From assembly GCF_000145035.1 (NCBI RefSeq), contig NC_014388.1, positions 139,501 through 203,500 on the forward strand: a DNA stretch of 64,000 nucleotides, written 5' to 3'. Under the pieces are notes generated by a model that saw nothing but the letters and a program-made list of their open reading frames with translations, was not told the DNA's origin and did not search any database. The DNA is from Butyrivibrio proteoclasticus B316 (GTDB taxonomy: Bacteria > Bacillota > Clostridia > Lachnospirales > Lachnospiraceae). The translations under genes and the position numbers were made by a program. Numbering within the stretch: the first letter of the stretch is position 1; every line of letters starts with the position of its first letter. Below are positions 8,472-16,725 of this stretch, piece after piece.

Positions 8472-8796
8472 CTAGCTTTTCTTTTTGTATTTCCCCGTCT
8501 TAATGTATTTGCGTTTGTGTTCCTCTGTTCGTTGATCTTCAATGTATTTCTTGACAGTATCAAGAGAAACACTTCCGGTAGTGACACAGAAGTAACTTGC
8601 ACTCCAGAAGGGTGAATCTCCCCATAGGTATTTCTCAAGGTGTGTTCTATATGTATTTCTCACTTCTTTGGACAGCTGTGATTACTTTCTTTCTGTATTT
8701 AGTCACGAAAATTACATGGTATGTGAGTTTGTATACGGAATGTGAGCCTCTTCTGTACTCGTTCAGGATATCTGATTCCAGCATCGATTTCTGCAT
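8472..8796 (-). pseudogene. tnpA: IS200/IS605 transposase TnpA, internal deletion
   Basis: Two frames of one gene are seen. The 5' part (8796 to 8647) reads YRRGSHSVYKLTYHVIFVTK, the standard TnpA N-terminus. The 3' part (to 8472) reads HLEKYLWGDSPFWSASYF and then GSVSLDTVKKYIEDQ, which holds the catalytic Tyr helix. Between them the usual segment with the HUH metal motif is absent and the frame shifts. Family members are near 150 residues; about half of the central sequence is lost. The enzyme cannot be active. The gene diverges from tnpB. Confidence 0.85.
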
Positions 8797-8828
8797 AAAT
8801 CTACCCCTTATCTAAAGAGAACAAATGT

Positions 8829-8857
8829 TTGCCTGTTTTTAAAAAGTGTGCTATAAT
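8829..8857 (+). promoter_or_regulatory. Promoter of tnpB
   Basis: TTGCCT at 8829-8834, 17-bp spacer, perfect TATAAT at 8852-8857. It stands 36 bp ahead of the GTG start of tnpB. Confidence 0.6.
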
Positions 8858-8892
8858 ACTAAATATAGAATACTATCAAGGAATTTACAACC

Positions 8893-10296
8893 GTGTACAG
8901 AACAAGGCAATACAGGATAAGCAAAAACCACATACTCTATGACTATTGCAGGGACATCTGCAGATCATCAGCCATTCTGTACAACAGGGCAAATTTCATC
9001 TTAAGGCAGTATTCGTCTGCAGTAGATTCAATGGTCTTGTTCAAGCCTCTTTTCTCCAATCAGATGATGATTTACAGGCTCGTCAGGGATAGCCTTTTGG
9101 GGACCAAATATCTTGGTGACAGCAAGTGGCTCTCGTATAATGCCCTTGATCATCTGCTAAAGGTTACAAGGGATAAGGCGTACTATGCCCTTCCGTCACA
9201 GGCTAATCAGCAGATATTGAAACTTCTTCTCAGAGACTATAAGTCTTTCTTTGAAGCTGTAAAAGTATATGGCAGGAATCCTGGGGCATTTACTGGTCGC
9301 CCCAAGATGCCGGGATATATGTCACAGGGATCATTCAAGACAGCTGTCCTGACTAATCAGATATGCAGGATCAAGGATGGGTATCTAAAGTTACCGGGGA
9401 CAAAGGATAGGCTGTCTCTTGGCCAGCTCCCTGAAGAAGTGTGCCTTAAGGAAGTACGTATAAAGCCCAGCGGAAACAGTTTTGTCCTGGATGTAGTTCT
9501 TTCTGTTCCTGATAAAGGAATAATGCCAATGTCTGATAAGGATATCCTCTCTGACCTTTCGGACGTATCAAATCTGAAGGGCTTGAGAGTAATGGCTATC
9601 GATCCCGGAACAGACAACATAGCTGCTGTAGCAAACACTTTTGGTGCAAGGCCATTTGTGATAAAGGGAGGTGTGATCAAGTCAATCAACCAGCTTTACA
9701 ACAAAGAGATGAAAAGACTCTCTTCCTGTGCTATGACATGTAACAACAGGTACAGGACAAGAAAGATGAATGCTCTTACTGAAAAGAGGAACAGAAGGAT
9801 AAAGGATCAGTTCCATAAGGTGAGCAGACAGCTTGCAGCCTATGCAAGGGATAACCATGTAGATGTAGTAGTGATGGGACATAATGCATACCAGAAACAG
9901 GAGATAGGTATAGGACATGTCAATAACCAGAACTTTGTGCAGATACCAATGCTGATATTTGCAGACATGCTCAGATACAAACTTGCTGAATATGGTATAA
10001 AGTTTGTTCTCACGGAAGAAAGCTACACATCAAAGGCAGACTTTCTTGCAAAAGACTATATCCCTGTGTATAAAAAGAATGCGAAGGATAACCCCACTTT
10101 TTCAGGAAAGCGGATACAGAGGGGACTTTACAGGCACTACGATGGTACAATAACAAATGCAGACATAAATGGAGCTGCAAACATCTTAAGGAAAGTATTC
10201 CCAAAGGTAAGCCAATGGGATAGGGGCATAGTGGACATGCCCTGTTCTGCAGGATGCATAGAGCATCCTACAGGTTCATGCCGCCATGCGGCATAA
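8893..10296 (+). CDS. tnpB: TnpB-type RNA-guided nuclease of an IS605-like element
   Basis: A 467-residue protein from GTG 8893 with AAGGA upstream. TnpB proteins are known RNA-guided DNA endonucleases that cut with a RuvC fold. Visible: RuvC-I Asp237 in MAIDPGTDN, and RuvC-III Asp424 in TNADINGAAN. At the usual RuvC-II position the sequence is VVVMGHN, with Gly instead of Glu; a Glu pair occurs later in TEESYTSKADF (375-376). The usual CxxC zinc finger between RuvC-II and III is absent. This fits the described TnpB clade with a relocated glutamate, related to eukaryotic Fanzor. The frame is intact, so it may be active. Confidence 0.9.
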   Translation: MYRTRQYRISKNHILYDYCRDICRSSAILYNRANFILRQYSSAVDSMVLFKPLFSNQMMIYRLVRDSLLGTKYLGDSKWLSYNALDHLLKVTRDKAYYALPSQANQQILKLLLRDYKSFFEAVKVYGRNPGAFTGRPKMPGYMSQGSFKTAVLTNQICRIKDGYLKLPGTKDRLSLGQLPEEVCLKEVRIKPSGNSFVLDVVLSVPDKGIMPMSDKDILSDLSDVSNLKGLRVMAIDPGTDNIAAVANTFGARPFVIKGGVIKSINQLYNKEMKRLSSCAMTCNNRYRTRKMNALTEKRNRRIKDQFHKVSRQLAAYARDNHVDVVVMGHNAYQKQEIGIGHVNNQNFVQIPMLIFADMLRYKLAEYGIKFVLTEESYTSKADFLAKDYIPVYKKNAKDNPTFSGKRIQRGLYRHYDGTITNADINGAANILRKVFPKVSQWDRGIVDMPCSAGCIEHPTGSCRHAA

Positions 10297-10338
10297 CAGA
10301 AACCCTTTTCCGACGTGGAGTCGGTGAGGGCAGTTCAT
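10247..10338 (+). ncRNA. Probable TnpB guide RNA (omega/reRNA) scaffold
   Basis: Three hairpins in a row overlap the tnpB 3' end: AGGATGC/GCATCCT (10251-10269), ATGCCGC/GCGGCAT (10278-10294) and the IS end CCGAC/GTCGG within 10303-10330. In known systems the guide RNA scaffold spans the tnpB 3' end and the element right end, and the guide is the flanking DNA. The guide would then start at about 10339. Inferred from position and structure, not from expression. Confidence 0.6.
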
Positions 10339-10347
10339 GGTTTTAAC

Positions 10348-10440
10348 AGGGATGGTAAGTGGCCGGTAGCATATGCGCTGATGGTTGCAGGTACTGCCGT
10401 TATCTGTGTAGTGTTTTATATGGTTTTGAATTTACCATAA
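10348..10440 (+). pseudogene. C-terminal remnant of a membrane protein
   Basis: An open frame without a start continues from the element's right flank and reads WPVAYALMVAGTAVICVVFY before a stop at 10438. This is one hydrophobic helix, the tail of a membrane protein whose front part is missing. The gene was probably cut when the IS605-like element or its surroundings rearranged. Confidence 0.5.
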
Positions 10441-10517
10441 TCGACAAAGTCAAGACGTTATTTCTTTTCCCTCAGATGATAAAATAAAAAGGAATTTGTT
10501 GGAGGGGGAAGAGAATA

Positions 10518-10691
10518 ATGAATCAGCTTGATAAGGAGATTACCGTAATCAGGGCAGAAGGACAGCTTGAAGGCATGGAGGCAAGAGAAATTGCGACGCC
10601 GGATTATGATGACCAGCCTTATGGCGATGATAACGTGTTGGTCAGGGCTTCGAAAAGAAGAGCTTTCCTAGTGTCATCGTCGATGTATTAA
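10518..10691 (+). CDS. Small ORF of unknown function
   Basis: Encodes 57 residues from ATG 10518 with a strong GGAGGGGGAA upstream. The sequence is MNQLDKEITVIRAEG followed by an acidic stretch (DYDDQPYGDDN) and a basic end (RASKRRAF). A terminator lies about 30 bp after the stop, which supports a real unit. No family recognised; it could also be the start of a longer gene that has been truncated. Confidence 0.4.
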   Translation: MNQLDKEITVIRAEGQLEGMEAREIATPDYDDQPYGDDNVLVRASKRRAFLVSSSMY

Positions 10692-10723
10692 TATAGTAAC
10701 AAATAACATAGAATACCCTATGG

Positions 10724-10750
10724 ATCCGCTCACTTTGTGGGCGGATTTTT
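10724..10750 (+). terminator. Rho-independent terminator
   Basis: Stem ATCCGC-t-CAC / GTG-g-GCGGAT with a 3-nt loop, followed by TTTTT. It ends the small-ORF transcript before kptA. Confidence 0.8.
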
Positions 10751-10819
10751 GCTACAATTAAAAGGTAGTACTTTTGGCATTAAGGCTTTTGAATGATTTA
10801 GATAAGGGGAAAACGGGAA

Positions 10820-11353
10820 ATGGGTTTAACAGAGATTAGTAAATATATAGCACTTATACTTCGGCACAAGCCTGAAGCAATTGGGATTACACTTGATGAA
10901 CATGGCTGGGCAAATGTTGACGAGCTCATAGCGGGTATTTCAAAGGACCATGACTTTAATATGGAGATGCTTGAAGAGATTGTCAGAACTGACAACAAGC
11001 AGAGGTACTCTTTTAATGAAGATAAGACTCTGATAAGGGCCAACCAGGGGCATTCCATACCGGTAGATGTGGAACTTGAGAAAGCGACACCTCCAGACAT
11101 CTTATATCATGGCAGCGCAGTAAAGTTTGAAGCTTCAATAGATGAAGGAGGCCTTATTCCAAAGTCCAGGCTATATGTGCACCTTTCAAAAGACTATGAC
11201 ACTGCTGTCACTGTTGGCTCTCGTCATGGCAAACCTGTCATCTATAAGGTCAAAGCATGGGAAATGACAAAAGATGGTTATGAATTCTTCCTGTCAGCAA
11301 ATAAAGTATGGCTGACAAAAAGTGTACCGGTGAAGTATCTTGAAAAGATTTGA
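10820..11353 (+). CDS. kptA: RNA 2'-phosphotransferase Tpt1/KptA
   Basis: Removes a 2'-phosphate from RNA by transfer to NAD+, giving ADP-ribose 1'',2''-cyclic phosphate. The 177-residue length is usual for bacterial KptA. Seen are the N-terminal winged-helix part with LRHKPEAIGI (family Arg-His), RANQGHS, LYHGS, and the NAD-site VHLSKDYDTAVTVGSRHGKP. Start ATG 10820 has GGGAAA upstream. In bacteria the physiological substrate is uncertain; closeness to an rtcB ligase 6 kb away suggests a region for repair of broken RNA, but these two genes are not in one operon. Confidence 0.95.
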   Translation: MGLTEISKYIALILRHKPEAIGITLDEHGWANVDELIAGISKDHDFNMEMLEEIVRTDNKQRYSFNEDKTLIRANQGHSIPVDVELEKATPPDILYHGSAVKFEASIDEGGLIPKSRLYVHLSKDYDTAVTVGSRHGKPVIYKVKAWEMTKDGYEFFLSANKVWLTKSVPVKYLEKI

Positions 11354-11371
11354 TTACGGGAAATAGCTGCT

Positions 11372-11515
11372 ATGAAGAAATTACCTGCAACTACTGCAAA
11401 ATCTGAGATCAAAATAAAGGAGAATCCCAAGGCTGAAGCTATTAAGAAAGCTCCAAACGAAGTCATTGCCATGGCAATACGGGATGCTATGTTAAAGGAG
11501 AAGGAAAAGAGATGA
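11372..11515 (+). CDS. Small basic protein coupled to flavodoxin
   Basis: Encodes 47 residues (MKKLPATTAKSEIKIKENPK, ending LKEKEKR), Lys- and Glu-rich with no membrane segment. It begins 18 bp after kptA and its TGA overlaps the ATG of the flavodoxin gene (ATGA), so it is translated with its neighbours. No family recognised. A linker role in the kptA-flavodoxin message is possible. Confidence 0.5.
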   Translation: MKKLPATTAKSEIKIKENPKAEAIKKAPNEVIAMAIRDAMLKEKEKR

Positions 11516-12003
11516 AAACAATTATTGTTTATTATTCACTTGAGGGGAACACTGAGTATGTAGTAAATGCCATTTCAGGCAAGCTTTCTGCAGATGTTTT
11601 GAAGCTTGCTCCAAAGAAAGCTTATTCAGATAAGGGCTTTTCGAAGTTCTTTTGGGGCGGCAAAAGTGCTGTAATGGCTGAGACACCTGAACTTGAGCCA
11701 TATAATGTTGACCTTTCACAATATGATCAGGTGGTTATTGGATTCCCTGTATGGGCCGGAACCTTTACTCCGCCTATCAGGACATTTGTAAAAGACAACA
11801 AGGCTGCACTCAAGGGAAAGAGAATATCTGCTTTTGCATGCCAGAGTGGAGCCGGTGCAGAAAAAGCTTTTGCAAAGCTTCGCGACTACATTGGAATAGA
11901 TGAGTTCTATGCCAACATCATTCTTATCGATCCAAAGGCTAAACCATCAGAACAAAATGACCTTACCATCGATACATTTTGTAAGAAGCTTCAAAACGAT
12001 TAA
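11512..12003 (+). CDS. Flavodoxin-like protein
   Basis: A 163-residue FMN-binding electron carrier of the flavodoxin fold. The N-terminal phosphate loop IVYYSLEGNTEYV matches the FMN-binding signature (T/S-x-x-G-N-T), and VVIGFPVWAGTFTPPIRTF forms the aromatic loop typical of the short NAD(P)H-independent flavodoxins. Start ATG 11512 has AAGGAG upstream and overlaps the preceding small gene. Partner reductase not identified; likely a general low-potential donor. Confidence 0.9.
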   Translation: MKTIIVYYSLEGNTEYVVNAISGKLSADVLKLAPKKAYSDKGFSKFFWGGKSAVMAETPELEPYNVDLSQYDQVVIGFPVWAGTFTPPIRTFVKDNKAALKGKRISAFACQSGAGAEKAFAKLRDYIGIDEFYANIILIDPKAKPSEQNDLTIDTFCKKLQND

Positions 12004-12328
12004 AAATCGTTAAAAGATTTTGGCTTTCAGGGTGGAATTATCTGCTTTTGAATTCTGAAAACGCAATACAGAGACTTTTGGGTATTTCAATAATATATTT
12101 CCGGCAATAGTTGGCAATATTCTTTGTAAAATTGCACGCCATTTCGGATGATATATCCTCGGAAGGGGCGTATTTCATGGAATTGACTGAAATCTGTTAA
12201 TACAGGCATATGTATTTTTACACTATTTTTGTGTCAGATTACATCTCTTTGATTGTAGGTGTTTTGTGAGTAAACAGATATGAGAATGGAATAATAACAC
12301 AAAAAACATTTGATTGAAGGAACCTGGT
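12004..12328. other. Intergenic region without a gene
   Basis: About 325 bases between the flavodoxin and the HAD gene. Only a weak AT-rich hairpin directly after the flavodoxin stop was seen; no open frame with a ribosome site and no structured RNA could be supported. Confidence 0.4.
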
Positions 12329-13042
12329 ATGACTAAAGCTGTTATATTTGATATGTTTGAAACGCTTGTTTCGATGTTTTCCGGGAGTACATATTTTAGC
12401 GAAGACATGGCGACAGACTTAAACATTCCGGTTGAGGATTTCAAAAAAGCATGGCATTCCACAGAGCATGACAGAAGCTGCGGAAACTGCACGATAGAGG
12501 AAGGAATAAGGAAAGCTCTTGAAATGCTGGGGGCTTACAGTGAGAATTCCGTAAAACTTCTTTCAGATAAGCGAAGGAAGAACCTGGAAGGGATATTTGA
12601 ACGAACTCCCGTGGATACTATAGCTCTTTTGCAGGAACTTAAGAGACGCGGCATAAAGATTGGACTTATAAGTAACTGTTATTCTGATGAAGCTGATGCT
12701 ATTAGAAAAAGCTCTATTTTCCCGTACTTAGATGTCGCATTACTTTCATATGAGCAGGGAATATGTAAGCCGGATTATGAAATATATAAAAAAGCAATGG
12801 AGGAGCTGGGAATTACAGCTGAGGAATGCCTGTATGTCGGAGATGGCGGTTCAAAGGAGCTTTTTGCTGCCAGAGACCTTGGGATGAGATGCCTTCAGGC
12901 CTTGTATTTTGCTGATCTGGCTTTTGAGCCACATATTCCATGCTACAAACTTGATGATTTTGAACATGCATATAAGCAGAATGATATTTTGGAGAAAATA
13001 CTTTCAGCCTCTCAAGGACCCCGAGACTGTATTGCTCATTGA
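12329..13042 (+). CDS. HAD-superfamily hydrolase
   Basis: A 237-residue cytoplasmic protein, start ATG 12329 with GAAGGA about 8 bp upstream. Motif I is VIFDMFETLV: the nucleophile Asp is present, but the second Asp usual in phosphatases is Phe, as in haloacid-dehalogenase-like members. Motif II is LISNCYSDEA, motif III Lys is in GICKPDYEIYKKAM, and motif IV is LYVGDGGSKELFAARDLGM. This is the common HAD-IA arrangement with a helical cap. The missing second Asp argues against an ordinary phosphatase. Substrate unknown; no operon partner. Confidence 0.85.
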   Translation: MTKAVIFDMFETLVSMFSGSTYFSEDMATDLNIPVEDFKKAWHSTEHDRSCGNCTIEEGIRKALEMLGAYSENSVKLLSDKRRKNLEGIFERTPVDTIALLQELKRRGIKIGLISNCYSDEADAIRKSSIFPYLDVALLSYEQGICKPDYEIYKKAMEELGITAEECLYVGDGGSKELFAARDLGMRCLQALYFADLAFEPHIPCYKLDDFEHAYKQNDILEKILSASQGPRDCIAH

Positions 13043-13050
13043 TTCGTGAA

Positions 13051-13067
13051 ATCCCGTTTGTCGGGAT
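13051..13067 (+). terminator. Short hairpin after the HAD gene
   Basis: Stem ATCCCG / CGGGAT with a 5-nt loop, 9 bp after the stop codon, but without a clear T tract. A weak terminator at best. Confidence 0.35.
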
Positions 13068-13152
13068 AATGTGATAGTGAGTTATACTCGAAGAAAACTT
13101 TACTAACATCAGTAGAGATAAAGGAAAAACTGATAATATCGGACTTACAAAT

Positions 13153-13258
13153 CAACACTTTTTACAAAACGTGTCGGGACCTGTGCTCCTGAAATCAACA
13201 CATTTTGCAAAAAGTGTTGTTCTTTTTGTGTGCTCATTTTCCTATAATGACTTCAAGC
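13153..13258 (+). promoter_or_regulatory. Twin operators and promoter of the SDR-acyltransferase operon
   Basis: Two 24-bp dyads, 13153-13176 (CAACAC-n12-GTGTCG) and 13196-13219 (CAACAC-n12-GTGTTG), are preceded by the same AAAT. A perfect TATAAT lies at 13253-13258; the -35 is weak (TTGTGT, long spacer), so an activator may be involved. The dyads look like sites for a TetR-type dimer; no such regulator lies next to them. Confidence 0.6.
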
Positions 13259-13307
13259 TCAAAGCAAAGAGCAAAAAACAAATTGAAAATAAGAGAGGAA
13301 AAGATAA

Positions 13308-14327
13308 ATGAGCCAAACAAATAAGATGTATCTGGTAACAGGAGCAGCAGGATTTCTTGGAAGCACAGTCTGCAGAAAGCTTGTTGATAGAAACGAAAAA
13401 GTAAGGGCATTTGTCCTTGAAGGTGATAAGTCAGCCGCATATCTTCCGGAAGAAGTAGAAATCGTATACGGAGATCTTTGTAATAAAGATGACCTGGAGA
13501 GATTCTTTGACACGCCTGAAAATACAGAGGTGATCGTGCTTCACATAGCAAGCATCGTAACAGTTAATCCCGACTACAGCCAGAAAGTCATGGACGTAAA
13601 TGTCGGCGGGACAGAAAATATCATAGAGATGTGCAAAGAGCACAATGTTTCAAAGCTCGTTTATTGCTCATCAACAGGAGCAATACCTGAGGAAGAGAAG
13701 GGAAGCATAAGAGAATGTGAGGGTTCGATCCCGCTTGATCCTGAGAGGATCAAAGGCTGCTATTCATTGTCAAAGGCTATGGCAACAAATGTGGTGCTCA
13801 AGGCTGCAAAGGAAGGGCTTAATGCATGTGTGGTTCACCCTTCAGGAATCCTCGGACCTGAGGACTTTGCAATGGGTGAGACCACAAAGACTCTGGTTGA
13901 TATCATCAATGGTGAGATGCCCGCCGGAATTGACGGAAGCTTTAATCTGTGTGATGTAAGGGATCTGGCTGACGGACTCATTGGAGCAGCAGATAAGGGA
14001 AAAAGCGGAGAGTGTTACATACTTGGAAATGAACCTGTCAGCTTTAAGGATTTTACAAAGCTTGTTTCAGAGGAGAGTGGCTGCAGACAGATGAAGTTCT
14101 TTTTACCTATATCAGCAGCAAACTTCATTGCTAAGATACTTGAGAAAAAAGCTAAAAAGACAGGCGAAAAGCCTCTTATGACAACTTTCTCTGTTTATAA
14201 TCTTGCAAGAAACAACCGCTTTGATTCAAGTAAAGCAAGTAAGGAACTTGGTTATACTACAAGATCATACAGAGAAACCATACGTGACGAGATCAGATGG
14301 CTTAAAGAAACTGGAAAAATTGCATAA
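13308..14327 (+). CDS. NAD(P)-dependent epimerase/dehydratase (extended SDR)
   Basis: A 339-residue oxidoreductase. The Rossmann motif VTGAAGFLGSTVCRKL (GxxGxxG) is at the N-terminus, the catalytic Ser lies in YCSSTGAIP and the YxxxK pair in CYSLSKAMATN. The family acts on sugar nucleotides, ketones or sterol-like substrates. Start ATG 13308 has GAGAGGAAA upstream. It leads an operon with a small membrane protein and a condensation-like acyltransferase, suggesting that a reduced product is then acylated, perhaps a lipid or exported metabolite. The substrate is not known. Confidence 0.9.
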   Translation: MSQTNKMYLVTGAAGFLGSTVCRKLVDRNEKVRAFVLEGDKSAAYLPEEVEIVYGDLCNKDDLERFFDTPENTEVIVLHIASIVTVNPDYSQKVMDVNVGGTENIIEMCKEHNVSKLVYCSSTGAIPEEEKGSIRECEGSIPLDPERIKGCYSLSKAMATNVVLKAAKEGLNACVVHPSGILGPEDFAMGETTKTLVDIINGEMPAGIDGSFNLCDVRDLADGLIGAADKGKSGECYILGNEPVSFKDFTKLVSEESGCRQMKFFLPISAANFIAKILEKKAKKTGEKPLMTTFSVYNLARNNRFDSSKASKELGYTTRSYRETIRDEIRWLKETGKIA

Positions 14328-14364
14328 AAAATTACAAACAAGAGGAAAAAAGGAGAAGAATACA

Positions 14365-14721
14365 ATGAACGATTTAGATAAGGTTTATGCAGAAAGCGTA
14401 GCAAAGGATTACATGCCAAAGGAAACAAATAAGGTCAGACAGCTAAAAAAGCTTGATGAAAGAGCAAAGCTTCCAGCATTTATAACAGCCATGACACTTG
14501 GAATCATTGGGACATTGATTTTTGGTACAGGAATGTGCTTTGGACTTGGCGTATTTGGAACAGGAGCTATTTTCATGTTCATCGGGGTACTTTTGGGAAT
14601 AGTAGGCGCCGCAGTCTGCATCATCAACTATCCTTTATACAAGAAGCTTCTGAAAAAGGGCAAAGAAAAATATGCCTTTGAAATTCTGGAACTTGCTAAA
14701 GAGATAACAGGAGAAGCATAA
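14365..14721 (+). CDS. Small membrane protein in the SDR-acyltransferase operon
   Basis: Encodes 118 residues; start ATG 14365 is chosen for AAGGAG 9 bp upstream, since the longer frame overlaps the SDR gene. Two hydrophobic helices, AFITAMTLGIIGTLIFGTGM and IFMFIGVLLGIVGAAVCIIN, are connected by a short Gly-rich turn; both ends are Lys-rich and cytoplasmic-like. No enzymatic motif. Its TAA overlaps the ATG of the next gene (TAATG), so expression is linked. It may anchor or assist the acyltransferase. Confidence 0.8.
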   Translation: MNDLDKVYAESVAKDYMPKETNKVRQLKKLDERAKLPAFITAMTLGIIGTLIFGTGMCFGLGVFGTGAIFMFIGVLLGIVGAAVCIINYPLYKKLLKKGKEKYAFEILELAKEITGEA

Positions 14722-16256
14722 TGACGGAAAATAAGAATGTAGAAACAATACTTAAAAATGGTGACAAGGCTTTGTCTGGAATGCCTTATTTATACAGATC
14801 CAAGGGCCTTCCAAGTGAGGTTTATGATGTCAGGATGAGGGAAGGCATAAATGGTGAACTTCTGAAACTGGCGATAGCAGACACTGTCATCAGATACCCT
14901 TACTTTGGCGTCAAATTCATAGAAAAAGATGGAGATTTCTATGCGGTAAGGAATGAAATGAAGCTTGAGGCACATCACAAAGATGGATTTATCCCACTGG
15001 GCGGACATAGTAACAACTATCATCTCATGGGAGTTACATATTGGGAAAAGAGCCTAAAACTCTCTTTTCATCACGGGCTTACAGATGGAAGAGGTGCAAA
15101 GACATTTCTCGAGACATTGCTCAGATTCTACAGTGATTATAAAAATGCTGACATGGGTGAATATGAGCAGATAAGAGAAGAACATCACTTGCTGGCATCT
15201 GAACTATCGGTAGCCGAACTTACTGATCCGTGTGAAAAGAAGTACGAGCTAAATGGAAAAAGCATGAAGATTGAAGGCCTGTCCGACAAGGGATATAAGC
15301 TTCCTGAAACAAAGAATAAAGATGATCATAGGCGTTATGAGATCAGTTTTTCACAGAAGCAGTTTATGGATTCCTGCAAGAGCATCGGCGCATCTCCGAT
15401 CACATATCTGAGCATACTGATGAGCAGAGGGATAAAAGAGATTTCTTTAGACTGTGATAAGACTATAGTAAGTAATTTCCCTATGGACGCAAGACATATA
15501 TTAGGTTGTGATGACACCTTCAAAAACTGTGTTAAGAGTATGACTCTGCCTTACGGAAGAGAAGAGGAGAACCTTTCAGACAGTGAAATAGCTGCGAAAT
15601 ATAAAAGGCTTCTCAATGCCCAGAAAGAGCATGATCACTGTGCAAAGGAATTTAATAATATCAATATGCTTCTGAGTGTCATAGGACATTTTCATTCATT
15701 TGCAGGAAGACAGAAACTCCTTGGATTCATGGAAAATCTTGCGCTGGACACTTATCTTATAAGTTACATAGGTCAGTTTGATATGCCGGGTGAACTTGTG
15801 GATGAGGTACACCTGTATTCAAACTGTTCAAGCGGTCTTGTGCTTAATATGACATGTCAGAGTGGGAAATTTATCATTGATCTGACACAGGATTTTTCGA
15901 CTGACAAATATGTAAATGCACTTAAGAAGCAGTTTGAAAAGGCAGGAATAGATCTGGTAGTATCTGATGAGATCATATTTGAAACGCCATTTGATGAACT
16001 CTCAGAAATCATAACATCACCGGCAGACACTGGGGAACAGGTAAGAGACTGGCTTGATAAGTTTGTTGCTGCTGCAAAGGCCTCATCGCAGGCTGCAAAG
16101 GAACGTGCAGAAGCGGCCAGAAATATGAGCCCTCAGATTACTGCGCTATATTATGATGCGGCATCAGGCACAATGAAGAGCTTTGATCCAACTAAGAATA
16201 CTCAGGAAGAGATGCAGAAACTAGTGGAAAATGCCCACTCATTGTTTATTTCGTAA
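14721..16256 (+). CDS. Condensation-domain-like acyltransferase
   Basis: A 511-residue protein of the CoA-dependent acyltransferase fold shared by chloramphenicol acetyltransferase, NRPS condensation domains and alcohol acetyltransferases. The active-site motif HHxxxDG is present as SFHHGLTDGRG near residue 121. A DFxTD-like structural element appears as LTQDFSTDKY late in the chain. The last 100 residues are Ala/Glu-rich and probably a helical extension. Its operon with an SDR points to acylation of a hydroxylated product. No carrier-protein genes are nearby, so a CoA donor is more likely than an NRPS line. Confidence 0.8.
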   Translation: MTENKNVETILKNGDKALSGMPYLYRSKGLPSEVYDVRMREGINGELLKLAIADTVIRYPYFGVKFIEKDGDFYAVRNEMKLEAHHKDGFIPLGGHSNNYHLMGVTYWEKSLKLSFHHGLTDGRGAKTFLETLLRFYSDYKNADMGEYEQIREEHHLLASELSVAELTDPCEKKYELNGKSMKIEGLSDKGYKLPETKNKDDHRRYEISFSQKQFMDSCKSIGASPITYLSILMSRGIKEISLDCDKTIVSNFPMDARHILGCDDTFKNCVKSMTLPYGREEENLSDSEIAAKYKRLLNAQKEHDHCAKEFNNINMLLSVIGHFHSFAGRQKLLGFMENLALDTYLISYIGQFDMPGELVDEVHLYSNCSSGLVLNMTCQSGKFIIDLTQDFSTDKYVNALKKQFEKAGIDLVVSDEIIFETPFDELSEIITSPADTGEQVRDWLDKFVAAAKASSQAAKERAEAARNMSPQITALYYDAASGTMKSFDPTKNTQEEMQKLVENAHSLFIS

Positions 16257-16374
16257 ATTCTGTTCAATGCATGGGTAAAATATAAAGACGGAACAGAAGA
16301 ATGGATAATGCAGGGCTTAGAAGAGCTCAGATGCTATCAGCGCAGACTGCCTTGGACACAACATCCGGCCTGTA

Positions 16375-16647
16375 ATGCAAAGAAATTTACGGTCATATAC
16401 TCTGGAAGATATTACTTGTGTAGGTGGTGTACGTTTTTACGAAATTGGCGAATCTGAAGCAGATAAAGTTTATCTTAAACTTTTCATCATGTCAGATATG
16501 ATAGATGACCTATGGATCCAGTTCAAGAAATCAGCAACGTCTACAGGCGGAGTATATATATCTGATCCATGGAACACACTAATAATACCGACATATCAGG
16601 TATTGTATCTGAAACATGAAGATATGTATGAAATAAGGAAATGCTAG
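16375..16647 (+). CDS. Hypothetical protein of 90 residues
   Basis: Open frame from ATG 16375 to 16647 with plausible codon use (GGVRFYEIGESEADKVYLKL, later YISDPWNTLIIPTYQVLYL). There is no good ribosome site, and an alternative frame upstream runs into it, so this may be the tail of a damaged longer gene. No domain recognised. It lies just before the hicAB pair but is separated from it by 78 bp. Confidence 0.4.
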   Translation: MQRNLRSYTLEDITCVGGVRFYEIGESEADKVYLKLFIMSDMIDDLWIQFKKSATSTGGVYISDPWNTLIIPTYQVLYLKHEDMYEIRKC

Positions 16648-16725
16648 CTGTTACTCTGTTGGAATTGACGAGGTAGGGCTAAAGTGTTATATTGTAACTA
16701 GAAAATAGTTGCAAGAGGAATTACT

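Larger units (their letters stand above)
8430..10338 (+). mobile_element. IS605-like element: deleted tnpA, tnpB, both end hairpins
   Basis: Divergent tnpA (minus) and tnpB (plus) lie between two similar imperfect hairpins, 8436-8461 and 10303-10330, built on CCGA-loop-TCGG with outer CCC/GGG. This is the layout of IS200/IS605 elements, whose ends are subterminal hairpins rather than inverted repeats. The right boundary is placed after TTCAT at 10338 by comparison with the orphan copy at 59621. The left boundary is approximate. tnpA is broken, so movement would need a transposase in trans. Confidence 0.75.

Noticed and set aside
8597..8815. Plus-strand ORF of 72 residues
   Set aside because: It is the reverse of the tnpA remnant.
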